64,000 bases of DNA from Sarocladium kiliense (lineage: Eukaryota; Ascomycota; Sordariomycetes; Hypocreales; Sarocladiaceae). The stretch spans positions 2,480,001-2,544,000 of the forward strand of contig JAUZTG010000041.1 in NCBI GenBank assembly GCA_030734395.1. Reading direction: 5' to 3'. Positions 9,661 to 20,852 of this stretch are shown here, piece by piece (the stretch's first letter is position 1; every line of letters starts with the position of its first letter). A program made the translations under genes and the position numbers. The notes below the pieces were generated by a model that had not been told where the DNA came from, ran no database searches, and saw only the letters and a program-made list of their open reading frames with translations.

Positions 9661-12018
9661 GGAACAATTATGAGACATGTTCACTATTTTGAAGTTCTTT
9701 GCCACGAATGTTTTCGACAGCCTCACTACTGCGTCACAGATGGACAAGCAGTCATCATCGGGCACAACTCGAGGCTAACTTGAGTGCGGCCTGACATCAT
9801 CGGGAAAATGGCTTGAAGATATACAATGTTTTCTCAGACACGCAATAGCTGGCGTGAAGCATTTTCTGATGACAGATATGAGATTCAAAGACGCGTCTTT
9901 CTGAGCCCATCCAGTTTCTGGTGCCTTGCGTGTGGCGTCAGCAGCAGTCGATCGATGCGTCAGTGTTGCATCCAAAAACTATGTACAGCGCATCCGGTTG
10001 AATGACGACACCCTCGGGGCTGCGACAGCCCTGCTCTGTTCTGATTCTAGACGTGGGATGCCAGCTGGCATGATGCCTATTGACCGTGCCATCGGGCGTC
10101 TCGGAGGCGACGAAGGGGGTCTTCTGGCAACAGGATATCTACGTTCAGGGCTGTAACCTGCCCAAAAGCCTACTACTCACTCGGAATGTCCGATCTCCAT
10201 GTAGGAAGGGTCCATCGCGGCACTCAAGATTGTTTCCTGTTGGTTACCGAAAATCCAGTAACGCTTCGTGCGAGTGATCAAAGCGTCGAGTGGCATGTCC
10301 GTCAGGATTGGGCACCTTTGCTGCATGACCAAGGGTCCTATTGGGCACCAGGCGTTCGTGGGTGGTAAAAGGTCAGCCAGCCTTGTGGCGCACATGCATG
10401 CGTTGTCGTGGGCTAGCCCATCCCCCCCTAACACGTGCTGTGCAGCATCCCAGCCCAAGAGCTTGCCGCGGTTACGGACCAATAGATTCGTGGATGTACA
10501 ATTCCACAGCTGCGTGCGATCAGTCTCACATGATCTATATCAGACCCTTGTCGAACATCGCGATTGTCGAATGAGAGAGTCGTTTGATGTCGTGCCTTAG
10601 CAACGATGTCTAGCCGCAACATGGTGGAATACGCGTTGAGGTCTTGGAGATTCAGCATCCGCCTTCTGCTCCCGAAACCCACCTTGAGATGGCAAAAACG
10701 GCGAGATGCTTCTTGGGTGCCCATACATGGAACCAAGGACGGGAGTACATTAGTGCCGTCCAGGCTGGGGATTCAGTCCTGCGGGAGGCGACACACCGCC
10801 TCGTCTCGCATTGCTGCCCGGTTCAAGGATCCCAAGCGTGCGCTTGTGGTGGTTGGGGGTGTGGATGGAGTACAGTGCAGTGAGGAAAGATGAGAGAACA
10901 AGAGATGGGAAATGTTTGCGGGACAGTGCGAACTCAAGGGTGATGAGAGGGATAATCCCGCGACGCAGTTGATGGGAAGCCACCGACAGGACGGGCATGT
11001 CACCATGACATTTGCAGGTGGAGGTTGTTGTTGCTGTTGCTGTTGGGGCCGCTGTGTACCTGAAGCCCCTTATCGATAACCACCCGCCACCAACCAACAC
11101 CACGCCCGCCACAAGTGCCGCTTTGTTGACCGCCGCGCTCTCCAGACGACGCCCCGAGCTCCGCTGCCCATCTTCCCTCCTGCATTGCACCCCACGTCCT
11201 TGGACCTCGACGACATCGGTCTGCATGCGCCAACACCGCACTTCCATGCACCCACCGTCCTAGCCGCGTCGCAACTGCTACTGCTGCCCATCGCGAACAA
11301 CTCAGACACCCTCTTTTACCTTTTGCCGCACTGTCGCGCCTAAACCGTCCCTCATCCTCCCCGACTGCGCACTGTCCGAGTCGCATCTCGAATAGCTGAG
11401 TGACAGCTACCCAGTGTAACACCGCATCGCGCTCCCAATACAGCTGCGACGCCAATCGACTGCGCAATTGTTGCTTTCCGTGGTCCGCGGTTACTCGGCG
11501 ATATCGAACTCCGGCCCCGTTCACCCAGTGCGGACTCGATACGTCGTCGATACAAAGCTCCCGGTAGCTTTGCGCCCACACCCCCGAGGACTTCCACACT
11601 CCTTGCGGTGACGTTTTATCCACCCTTCCAGCTTTGGCTTGCTTTTCGGCGGGTCGTAGACACCTATACGCGTGAGACCAAGCTAGTTTAAGCCGACTTC
11701 GACGTCGCCGTCTCTGTTCCGGATACCTGGAACCGCGTCATACTCTCTCGATAGGGACTCAGCGCGGCCAGGGGTACACACACGCACCTCTCGACTGCAT
11801 ACCGTGCCAACTGTTCGGTGTCGACCAGTTGACCACCCCTCCCCCTTCGAGGCCGATTCCTTCCAGCCCTGTCAAGGTTTGGCTTTCTGACCCTTGCCGC
11901 GACGTGGCTCCGAGGGAACACATCATCGCTAGGCTGCCGTAGCTGCCCCATCTTCCCGATCCGACCTAATCTCGACTCCTGCGACAGCGACGCAAGCTTC
12001 CGCTGCAGGTAGCCAAAT
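9661..12018. other. 2.4 kb upstream region of HAP3 without supported genes
   Basis: No exon on either strand is convincing. Several frames of 60-207 codons occur, mainly in the GC-rich 10.7-11.7 kb part, but they are Arg/Ser/Cys-rich and lack recognisable domains. From about 11.1 kb to 12.0 kb the plus strand is C/T-rich with many short pyrimidine tracts, as in fungal promoters and long 5' leaders. It probably holds the HAP3 promoter, a long 5' UTR with upstream ATGs, or a noncoding transcript. Confidence 0.5.
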
Positions 12019-12926
12019 ATGTCCGGTTCTCCTCCCTCGCCCTCCAAGGAGGCAGACCAGGCTGTGCACTCTCCCGATGCGGATAACCCAGACATGGACT
12101 CAGGAGACCCGCATGCCCTTGGAGGAGGCTTTGACTACGATGGAGTCAAGGAACAAGACAGATGGCTCCCAATTGCAAACGGTACGTCCTCACTGTGAGA
12201 CGGGACTGTGCTCATACTTATGAGCTTGTTCCTCCGTGCTCTTCGATGACGCTTCTCCTATGCCCTCCATATCAAAAGAATGGGAAGAAGACCAAGCAAC
12301 ATGCCTGGATCATCATCTGATCAGCCGAATGGCTTCAATGCCAGCAAGGAGTCGGACATCGATGCTAACATTCGTAACTTTGCTCCAGTCGCTCGAATCA
12401 TGAAGAACGCCTTGCCGGAGAACGCAAAGATTGCCAAGGAAGCAAAGGAGTGCATGCAGGAGTGCGTCAGCGAGTTCATCTCCTTCATCACCAGTGAAGG
12501 TAAGACACTACTTGTTTCTGATAACGCTATTCCGTGCGACTGACACAACGTAATTAGCATCCGAGAAGTGCCAACAAGAGAAGCGCAAGACAGTCAATGG
12601 AGAAGACATCCTCTTCGCCATGACCTCACTGGGTTTCGAGAACTACTCTGAGGCCCTCAAGGTCTACCTTTCCAAGTATCGTGAGGTACGTCTGCTCGCC
12701 TGTCTCCCAACTATTCAAACGAGCCCCTAGCTGACAACATGCATAGCAACAAAATCAGTCCAACCGCGAGCGTGTCATGGACAACAACGCTGGATGGCAA
12801 GGTGGTATGATGCAGGGTGAAAAGGGAGAGAACGCTGGCGACGGAGTTGAGGGGGCTACTGATCCCAACTACATGTACACAGCCCAGGCGGGCCACAATG
12901 GAAACGGAACAGGCGAGGGCTATTAA
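12019..12926 (+). CDS. hapC: CCAAT-binding factor subunit HAP3/HapC (NF-YB), 193 aa
   Basis: Four exons: 12019-12181, 12389-12499, 12558-12685 and 12747-12926. NF-YB pairs with HAP5/NF-YC through a histone fold and, with HAP2/NF-YA, binds CCAAT boxes in the nucleus; in filamentous fungi the complex governs iron, redox and secondary-metabolism genes. The core reads DRWLPIANVARIMKNALP, then KIAKEAKECMQECVSEFISF, ITSEASEKCQQEKRKTVNG and EDILFAMTSLGFENY, essentially invariant in the family. Two Cys residues in this core are the known redox-sensitive positions of HapC. The N-terminus is acidic and the C-terminus Gly/Asn-rich. The first intron is 207 bp, much longer than its neighbours, and interrupts the codon before VARIM. 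Confidence 0.97.
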
Positions 12927-13853
12927 TCCAAGCTTGCTGTTTCTGGCTGTGGAGATGATACAGGACTTCCTGCTGCAGATGAGCGGGAAGGGAATGAAGG
13001 GCTGATGTTGACCCATGTACGATGAGGAGTTCAGGATTAAGGAAATGGATATTTGGGTCCTCAGAGGGCCATTTGTCCAAGCTCAGAAGCTTTCGGACGA
13101 AAAGAAAGATGAATGATATTTGGGTATTATTGAGCAGGCGAGAATTGGTAGCTTAGAAGTAGCCCATTGTTAGCCACAGAAGGATGCAAGCAGGAACAGA
13201 GCAAGTTTTTGAGCACTGATATCACTGTTCGATGTGTATGACTATGTTGGTAAGTGTTGTCCCCGCGTATGCATTACATGACACATCCGCCGTTATACTT
13301 CGCTGCAACTCACTAGGCTTGTAGTCGAAAGAGCTACACACCTGCTGCAAGAAGCCTTCGAAAGGCACGCATGAGGCCGGTCCTGTTGATGCTAGAATCG
13401 ATGGGCTGCTCCGTGCTGGGGAGTATACGTCCTCCCTCAGTCACAATCCAAGCTGCAGGAACAGCGGGTGCCGTTACTAGAACATATACAAGAGCCTCGC
13501 GCTAGATGTTGACTTGTGTAGCATTCTTGCTTGTACTCCTCCACAAGATCCACAATACAAATCGAATGTGTCATGCCGAGTACGCAATTGAAGCTTTCAT
13601 ATTATCGAAGTGCCGTTATCTCAATGATTGGGGTTTTAATACAGCTTCTACGAGCTACCGAGCGCCTAATGTCACTATTCAAGGGTCCTGACAAGAGCAC
13701 TAGGAGTTTAGGTGAGCAGCAGCTTTGCTGGCCCTCGAGCGACGATAATACTAATCGCTAACAGATTTTGTAGCCAATCTCGAACTGAGATCCGTCCACA
13801 TCTATGCCATAACCTTGCTTCCGATAAGAGCAAACAAAGTTGCAGTTTGGGGC
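12927..13853. other. Intergenic region after HAP3
   Basis: This 927 bp stretch holds the 3' ends of two convergent genes. It is AT-richer than the upstream block. No coding exon or repeat can be supported. Confidence 0.5.
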
Positions 13854-15866
13854 TCAGAGGCTCGTAGAGACATCATCAAACCAAGCCCAAAACGTGGTGT
13901 CTAACCCTTCAAAAGCTTGAGGCAGTGATCCCGCTATATCTAAGCCTGAATCCATTGCTCTGAACCCCTCCCCTAGTCCATTCCCAAGCTCGAAAGATGA
14001 TATGACATCGGTAGGCAGGCCCTTCTCTGCGTTCCATGCTTCTAAATGCTGCACCTCTTTCCGCAATTCATCTAAAACAATACAATACCTAAGACTAGGC
14101 GCATTATTGCTTGAATTTGCCTGCAGGCTGGTATGTGCTTCTTGAGCAAGGTCAAATATAGCCTCTTCGTCGTCCGTGGCCTTTCTCGTGCCTTGAAGAT
14201 TGCGCAACAAGTGGATATATAAGATCGACAGGGCATTGAAGGTAATGTTCTGCGTGTACCAGTACAAGGCGGCGCGCTGCCCTTCTTTGTGAAACTCGAT
14301 AAACTGCCGGGAAAGTTCTTTGGACGCGCTCAGACATGCTTCCGTCGATTCTTGTATCACCGCCGGATTTCTCGTTGCTAGTTGATTATGTAGTAGTAGC
14401 GGCCGGTTGATCATGATCATGGCGTTGAGGTAGAAAATCCGAAGGACGATGGCTTGACGGCGAAATTTGGGGATCAAACTTGATGGATGTACCGAGCCCG
14501 ATAAAACGGGAGGTAGCGAATTTGCCCATTCCTTGAGAGCCTCTCTGTTCCTTAGAACATTCTCAAGGAGGCTCTTCTGCTTTGTCTCCCGCTGCTCAGT
14601 TATTACCTTAGCTAGTATCCTCGATAAGCGAATATGGTGAATGGTTGCGCTGAGAGAGCAATCTCTGACGCCGTGAGCACAGTCATTATCTGCCTCTAAT
14701 TCATCGTCGTCGACGAAGAGAGGTAAGGGCCTTGAGAGCGAGTCCATGTGGATGAGAATTGGCCGACCCAACGCTATACCAATATACTTATCTGTAGCGT
14801 AGACGCTCCAGAAGGTACGAGAACGCAACTCTTGCAGCAGCAAAGTATCTCCCGAATCGTTAGGCCTGTGAAGGCCCAGAGCCCATGTCAACTGAGTCAC
14901 AGTGCCAAAGGAGTACCAGGCTTGGTTCGGCCGTGAGGTGCTGAGCAGGTAGTGGACCTGAACCAGACGCGCTTGAAGTGATTCGATGGTTGGTTGGCCT
15001 ATCTCAGAGGCTAGATGAGACAGGGCAAGCTTATGAAGGTGCTCGCTCGAGACCGTAACGCCAGTCGTATGATGAATCCTTTGCATCTCATCTGTGCTCA
15101 GATGGCTAGCACCGTGACATAGAACCAGCATAGCTAGGCACCGAATTTGAGGCGCCATGTCGTATTGTTGAGCTGTTCGGAGCTTCTTCAACCACGACTT
15201 GACTGTGGGAATGTGGAGAAAGTGGTACGTTACCATTGCATTCTCAAAGTACGTGTCCACGAGTCTATTGACCAGATCCCAAGGCATCTCTTCGAGCATT
15301 AGAGCCGGCCCTTCTCTTGTGGCAGGTGCCGCATCTCCATAAGAGAAGATATCCCGCGGAGCTTTCAAAGTATCGTCTTGAGGCTGTGAACTATATTGAT
15401 TCTTGACATTCCCGATCTTCGCGCGAGCATGATGGAGCCATGAGTATGGTGAGGTTGGTTCAAGATTGTCCCCGGTGAGCTCTGGATCGCATAGATCCTG
15501 TTCTTGGCGAGCAGCGCCCCCAGTCCTTGGTGGCAATGCTGCGGATGAGCCTCGTGTCGCGAAAGACTCCCGCTGGATTGCAATAGGGCTCCGAGCCTGA
15601 CTCTTTGACACAAAGATTAGCCTTGTCTGAAAGGTACCGGGTCCCGGAAGCTTAGGTTGTCGAGAAGAGGAGTTCTCTTCATATTGCATACGCACAATTA
15701 ATGAGCCTGAATCTCGAGGAGAGTCCAGCACTCTCGGTGAGACGGGTGGCAGTATGCATTCTCTGCCTAGCTTCTGACACTGCTTACAAGGCCAAATGCC
15801 TGAACAACGTTTCTTCTGGTGCCTGCATGCGTTACAGGCGCTGCGTTTGGCTCTTTGTGGAGGCAT
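13854..15866 (-). CDS. Zn(II)2Cys6 fungal transcription factor (670 aa)
   Basis: This is a single-exon gene. The N-terminal binuclear zinc cluster has cysteines at residues 11, 14, 21, 27, 30 and 37 with C-x2-C-x6-C-x5-C-x2-C-x6-C spacing, preceded by basic residues, which makes it a sequence-specific DNA-binding protein. From about residue 200 to 500 there is a fungal-specific transcription factor domain (fungal_trans type) with ENAMVTYHFLHIPTVKSWL, QLTWALGLHR and LRSRTFWSVYATDKYIGIAL, which are standard landmarks. An acidic or aromatic C-terminus (FWAWFDDV) may be the activation region. It lies next to, and on the same strand as, a cytochrome P450, so it could regulate that gene and the MFS transporter, which is inference. 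The inducer is unknown. Confidence 0.93.
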   Translation of the reverse strand: MPPQRAKRSACNACRHQKKRCSGIWPCKQCQKLGRECILPPVSPRVLDSPRDSGSLIVRMQYEENSSSRQPKLPGPGTFQTRLIFVSKSQARSPIAIQRESFATRGSSAALPPRTGGAARQEQDLCDPELTGDNLEPTSPYSWLHHARAKIGNVKNQYSSQPQDDTLKAPRDIFSYGDAAPATREGPALMLEEMPWDLVNRLVDTYFENAMVTYHFLHIPTVKSWLKKLRTAQQYDMAPQIRCLAMLVLCHGASHLSTDEMQRIHHTTGVTVSSEHLHKLALSHLASEIGQPTIESLQARLVQVHYLLSTSRPNQAWYSFGTVTQLTWALGLHRPNDSGDTLLLQELRSRTFWSVYATDKYIGIALGRPILIHMDSLSRPLPLFVDDDELEADNDCAHGVRDCSLSATIHHIRLSRILAKVITEQRETKQKSLLENVLRNREALKEWANSLPPVLSGSVHPSSLIPKFRRQAIVLRIFYLNAMIMINRPLLLHNQLATRNPAVIQESTEACLSASKELSRQFIEFHKEGQRAALYWYTQNITFNALSILYIHLLRNLQGTRKATDDEEAIFDLAQEAHTSLQANSSNNAPSLRYCIVLDELRKEVQHLEAWNAEKGLPTDVISSFELGNGLGEGFRAMDSGLDIAGSLPQAFEGLDTTFWAWFDDVSTSL

Positions 15867-16604
15867 TGCTCTGTCAGTGAGTGACGCTTAGCTTAGCCAA
15901 AGTGAGACGCGCAAAGAATGAGATGCCAGCGCAGCCAGGCTTTATGGAACGAGATGAAAGACAAAGGAGGGAGTAATGTCGGAGAGGCAGTGGCAACAGC
16001 AGCTGAAGTCGAAGCTAATCGTGTAAGGGGGATGGCCATGGGGGTTTATTACCGGAACCAACCCCAAACTTTGCCCCGCAATGCACTAACTCCCCCACAT
16101 TGCAGACGACATCCCTCGGAGTAAGTACTATAGTAGATGCCGCAGTGGACGTCCCCTTGTTGTCTGAGTACAGGCTGCTTTTGTTCATCTTATGCCAGCA
16201 TGAAATGGTGTTACCCTGTCATCCATCATTCACTCAATCTCCGTTACTTGAATTCTTCCCACAATGCAAAGATGGCTTTGGTTGCCTGTCCTTAATGAAG
16301 AAAAAACTAAATACTTAACCCCACTGTATCGACAGCAATGTCTTCAGGATCTACCTGTCATGCTAGGTGTTATGTTATTGCCAATGGCCTACTTGTTGCT
16401 TATCATCTCGACAACCATAGTTCACAATCATGCCCCCCTGCAGCTTAGTGTGACCCTCCTCCTACGTTTCCCTGATCCTCACTTTCATCTTCAGACCATC
16501 CTTGATACCCTAAATGGAAGCAAGAGTGAGTCAAGATCAGTCTTAGATTCATTCGTTCTTGTAGGCCTGGCACCTCTTCCGCAAGTGGCAGAACTCAGAG
16601 ACAG
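15867..16604. other. Region between regulator and P450
   Basis: Promoter of the regulator and 3' flank of the P450. If the alternative last exon of the P450 is used (16549-16566), the coding part extends slightly into this stretch. No other exon is supported. Confidence 0.45.
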
Positions 16605-18580
16605 TCAAGTCGAACGTACCATGTTAAGCGCCGCTAGAGGCTCGTAAGTCTTGCTTGGGTCCGTCAAGATTACATCAAATCTTTGAATGATGGCTGCGGC
16701 GATGGACAGTCCTTCGTAGGTAGCAAGTGGTCGACCAAGGCAACTGCGAGGCCCTGCGTTCCAAGAATGATACTCTGCACGATATAATCAGAATCTGCTA
16801 GTTCTACCGCAACTCACGACTCTGCTCGACTTACTGAACGGACTAAAGGACACATTTTTGCCGTCCTCGTCGAACCATCTCTCGGGTTTGAACATGCAAG
16901 CATCATCTCCCCATACTTCAGGCATGCGGGAGAGAATGTAGTTCTGGTAGCTAACGATATCGCCCCTATACGCGTCCGTTAGTAAATGCCATCGGCGGTA
17001 CGTAAAGTGATGTGTACTTTTTGACCTTCCGAGGGGGCATATTCAGCTCAGGGACAGCTGGAAGTACGTCATCCTCAGCAGCTTCCATCTGCCCAGCGGG
17101 GGAAACGGTATCAAGCCGGGCCGTCTCGTCCCACACAGCATGGGCAAAGCGTAATTTCTGGACAATGGCTCTCGTTAGACAGGTCTTGGCTCTGGCTCAA
17201 GGAAGATGTTAGAAATGATTCGTACTTGAGTATCAGCATACTCTAGGTAGCTGCCTTGCGCGATGACTTCGGTGGCCTCAGAGCGGATTTTGTGGACCGC
17301 ATCTAGATGTCTGTTGTCGTTGTGGAAGATCTCTTTCATGAGCCAAGACGTGGAGTATGCTGTAGTATCGCCTAGGGAAAAAGAAGCCAAGTCAGCGTGA
17401 TGCCTAGGTCTCCGGCGGGACGTACTAAGATTAGACATACGACCTGCAATCAGAAAGGCGAACACCATGCCACTAAGGCTATACGCATCGCTCGTGGACT
17501 GCATAAACAGGTCTAATAGATCTACACCTTCGTCTGGATTGTGCTTGTAGCCGGCGGCAACGGCATCAATGCGCTTCTGCACAAGAGAATCCATTTGTTC
17601 GTAAAACAGATTGACGGCACCGTCGGTGATTTTATCTTCGCCTGACAGCCATTCTGTCCACTTCCACATGGGGTCTCGTCTCCTGCGGTCAAATACTATA
17701 GCCCGCTGATTAGCCTGTGTTGTCAAAGGGTCTGTCAGAGAAGTAGAGAAAGCAGTTCTGAAGCTAGCGATGCGTTACAACCGCAACACTCACAGTGAGT
17801 AGCTTTGTCAAAAGACTCGACGAACTTGGGGACCGAATGTAGGCTCTCTGGATCCTCGGACAGGATGCCTCGAGCGATCTCGTCCTCATGGAAGGCGATG
17901 CGTAAGAAAATGCAGAATAAGAACCTTCCCATTAGATCCTGAAAGTCGAATTCGGTCTCAGATTTGGCTAAATTAGTCAAGAGACGCATAAGGATGTCGA
18001 GCCAATGATGGAGACATTTCGTGATATGCTTCTCAAAGTTCTGCTTGCTGAATGCCCGCGTAGCAGACTTGCGCTGCACCTGCCAATGCTTCCCATCGGC
18101 AACGAAGATACCTGAGCGGTGAAGCTTGCCAAAAGTGTTTCGGGTAAAAGCGCCTCGAATATAGTTCTTGCTATTGGTCTTCTGGATATGTTCAAGGTAG
18201 ATTGGATGGTTGATGACGTGCAGTCGGAACCATGGGACTGTGAGCTCGTATGCTGGGCCATACCTCTGGTAAAGAGAATACCAGGCCTTGCAGCTAGCCG
18301 CGCCATTCGTCTGCAATTCTTGGGAGTTGCCGATGAAGGCTTTGCCCTTTGGGCCTGGGATCCAGCTGGCATTGGCGGATGACGACGAGAGAACGCCCCG
18401 GTCACGATAGTTCCATGAAAAAGCTACAGGGCCAAGTGTCAGAAGCCTCATCGCATCTGAGGGCTACATCAACTGTACCAGAGACTTACCTATGACAGCG
18501 ACGACGACGAAAAGGATAGAGGCTTCGACGATCCAATCAAAGGAAATGCCAACGACGCTTGAGTTCGACAACGCTTCCAT
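16605..18580 (-). CDS. Cytochrome P450, CYP52/CYP86-like (about 532 aa)
   Basis: Seven exons: 18490-18580, 17794-18423, 17441-17731, 17226-17371, 17018-17157, 16835-16965 and 16605-16774. It is a membrane-anchored haem monooxygenase; the N-terminal helix (WIVEASILFVVVAVIAFSW) would anchor it in the ER. Landmarks are AGRDTT in the I helix (about 336-341), ETAR as the K-helix ExxR (397-400), PERW (460-463), and the haem loop WNAGPRSCLG with the ligand Cys near 488. The AGRDTT motif and overall layout resemble fungal alkane or fatty-acid hydroxylases, so an aliphatic substrate is likely but unproven. In the haem loop a Trp replaces the usual Phe. The 3' end is uncertain: either it stops after MVRST at 16605, or a 53 bp intron (16567-16619) leads to a short exon ending at 16549. 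It is divergent from the MFS gene. Confidence 0.88.
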
Positions 18581-19250
18581 GTCGAAGAATGATACAGCTT
18601 CCGAGTATGTGTCCGATAGATTTAACTTCTAGATCTTTGGCATGTAGAACAGGTTATAAGGAGACCGCCGCTGGGGCCCTTTATCGCATCGGACGAGAGT
18701 GGCTCTGGCCAAGCGTTCCGTAGGTCGTAGGACAGGTCCACAAAGCCGTTGAAAAGCGTTAAGCGGCCTTAGACTCCTCAAGCGCCGCTGTAATCCCTTT
18801 AGCGGCTTCTTACGAGGGGTTCATCATCGTCTGGTTGGCTTTCTTGGGTGAAGCAAGGAATGACCTTACTCTGTCCGACGTTGACTCCCGACCTGACCCC
18901 GCCTCCGCCTCCGCCTCCGTCTATCTCCACCCGCCTCCGACCCCGACCCCGACCCCGACCCCGACTCTGAGTCCAACTATGCCGCCTCAGACCTCGACGT
19001 ATCATTTCCCTTACCGAGATCCCGGGAGTTGGCAATACCCCGTGGGGCGTGGGGTCTCTTCGACATGGCTCAAGACCGTTGTGACTGTAGCTGGATTTCC
19101 ACTTGCTGAGGAGGCGGGGAATGCGATCACCGGCCAAGTATAAGATAGGTCGTCGTGCTCGCCACCTTGCTACAAGGCTCAACCCGTGATTCCACCTTAT
19201 ACTTTACTTTTCTAATTACTTGTCAAGTTCCCCGGCAACTACTAATTGAA
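18581..19250. promoter_or_regulatory. P450/MFS divergent intergenic region
   Basis: This 670 bp region separates the start codons of the P450 and the MFS transporter and must hold both promoters. It contains GC-rich hexanucleotide repeats at 18901-18964. The stretch near 18720-18810 carries repeated AAGCGGC/GCCGCTT-like words (aagcggcctt, agcgccgct, agcggcttct), which are possible binding sites for a Zn2Cys6 regulator because such proteins read CGG/CCG triplets. Binding is inference. Confidence 0.4.
18901..18964 (+). repeat. GC-rich hexanucleotide tandem repeats
   Basis: Three units of GCCTCC occupy 18901-18918, and four perfect units of CCCCGA occupy 18941-18964, flanked by degenerate copies. 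This is a simple-sequence tract in the promoter between the P450 and MFS genes. A short Ser/Ala/Pro frame can be read through it but has no protein support. Confidence 0.8.
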
Positions 19251-20852
19251 ATGGCTCTGTCAGAGAAGGAGAACCCTGGGGATGTATTGTGCGCCGAAAC
19301 GGTCGAGCTATCTGCACCCAACGTCCGGCCGCTTCCATCCCCGCTGTCGACGATGAGCCGGCAACAGCTGGCAAAGCTAGAGAAAGACCTGGTCCGCAAG
19401 ATCGACCTTAGGCTAATGCCAGCTGTCATTGTCATGTACCTGCTGAACTACATCGACCGAAACAATATTGCGTCTGCCAGACTTGGAGGCTTGGAGAAAG
19501 ACCTCGGCTTAAAAGGCTCGGAATACCAAACATGTCAGTGAAGGCCCTACCACCTCCGACCCAAAGAATACATGCCTAATGGTTCCACTAGGTGTTTCGA
19601 TCCTCTTCGTTGGTTACATTCTTATGCAGGTGCCTAGCAATCTTCTCCTCAATAAAATTGGCAAGCCTTCACTCTACTTGCCCGGAGTCATGATCGTATG
19701 GGGGATTGTGTCTACGGCTACTGCTGCAACACAAAGCTTTGGAGGCCTGCTAGCCTGCCGATTCTTCCTAGGCTTCGTGGAGGCACCGTACTTCCCGGGC
19801 TGCCTATTCTATCTCAGCAAATGGTACACCCGCAAGGAGCTAGCGCTACGAACTGCGCTTTTGTATTCCGGATCTACAATTGCAGGCGCCTTCTCCGGTC
19901 TGATCGGCGCTGGCATCATTGGGAATCTGGATTATGCTAGGGGCCTGAGGTCCTGGAGATGGCTTTTCATAATTGAGGGCGCCGCAACAGTGGTGATTGC
20001 GATTGCGGTAATCCCGATAATGCCGGACTTCCCGCAGACGACACACTGGCTTTCTGAGGAGGAGAAAGTTCTGGCATCTTGGCGTTTGGAAAAGGAAGCT
20101 GGTGAGGAGGACACGGATGACGAGTCGAAGCAAAGCTTCTGGTCTGGCTTCAACCTTGCAATCAAGGACACCAAAACGTGGATCCTGGTAAGCCGACTCG
20201 GATTCAGCACCAATGTTGAATTGATTTGGCTTGGCTAACCGAGTTTCTCTAGATGTTCCTGCTCTTCTTCATCATCTTTGCCGCCTCCGTTACCAATTTC
20301 TTCCCATCCGTGGTCGAGACGTTGGGCTACAGCAAAGTCACCTCGCTGTTCCTGACCGTGCCTCCCTATGCCCTGGCGACAATACTAGCATGCGCCAACG
20401 CCTGGCACTCAGACCGAACCTCGGAGCGGTACTGGCATATCACCATCCCGATGTACTTTGCTGCTGCTGGCTTTATTCTCGCGGCAGCGACGACGACAAC
20501 AGCGCCCCGATACGTGAGCATGATGTTGATGCTCTCCGGCCTGTATCCCGGCTTCGTAGTTGCTCTGGGCTGGGTTTCGAGCACAGTCACGAGGCCACCG
20601 GCGAAAAGAGCTGCTGCACTAGCTCTCATCACAGCATTTGGAAATTCCAGCAGCATCTACGCCAGTTACATGTTTCAAAACAGCATGGCCCCGCGGTATA
20701 TCCTGGCTATGACTATCTGCAGCGTCGTCGTTGTACTTGCAGTCCTGTCTGCCACTCTCCTACGGTTCATCCTTGTTAAGTTGAATGACGAAGCATGTGT
20801 AGAGGGACACACTGCAGCAGACGGCAGGGAGAAGAAAAAGTTTCTAGTCTAG
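19251..20852 (+). CDS. MFS transporter, anion:cation symporter (Dal5/Tna1-like), 492 aa
   Basis: Three exons: 19251-19533, 19592-20187 and 20253-20852. It is a twelve-helix plasma-membrane permease of the allantoate/nicotinate permease group, which imports small organic anions with protons. Visible marks are LRLMPAVIVMYLLNYIDRNN in the first helix, NLLLNKIGKPSLYLPGVMIVWG, the RFFLGFVEAPYFPGCLFYLS motif, WYTRKELALRTALLYSG, and SWRWLFIIEGAATVVIAI. These are standard for the ACS family. The cytosolic N-terminus is about 60 residues long. The real substrate cannot be read from sequence. It is divergent from a P450 and near a Zn2Cys6 regulator, so it may export or import a substrate of the P450. 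Confidence 0.93.

Noticed and set aside
11000..11623. 207-codon minus-strand frame upstream of HAP3
   Set aside because: GC-rich region with Arg/Gly/Trp-rich translation; overlaps similar frames in other phases, so it reflects base composition.
18835..19143. 102-codon plus-strand frame with Thr-Pro repeats
   Set aside because: Caused by the CCCCGA and GCCTCC tandem repeats in the P450/MFS promoter.
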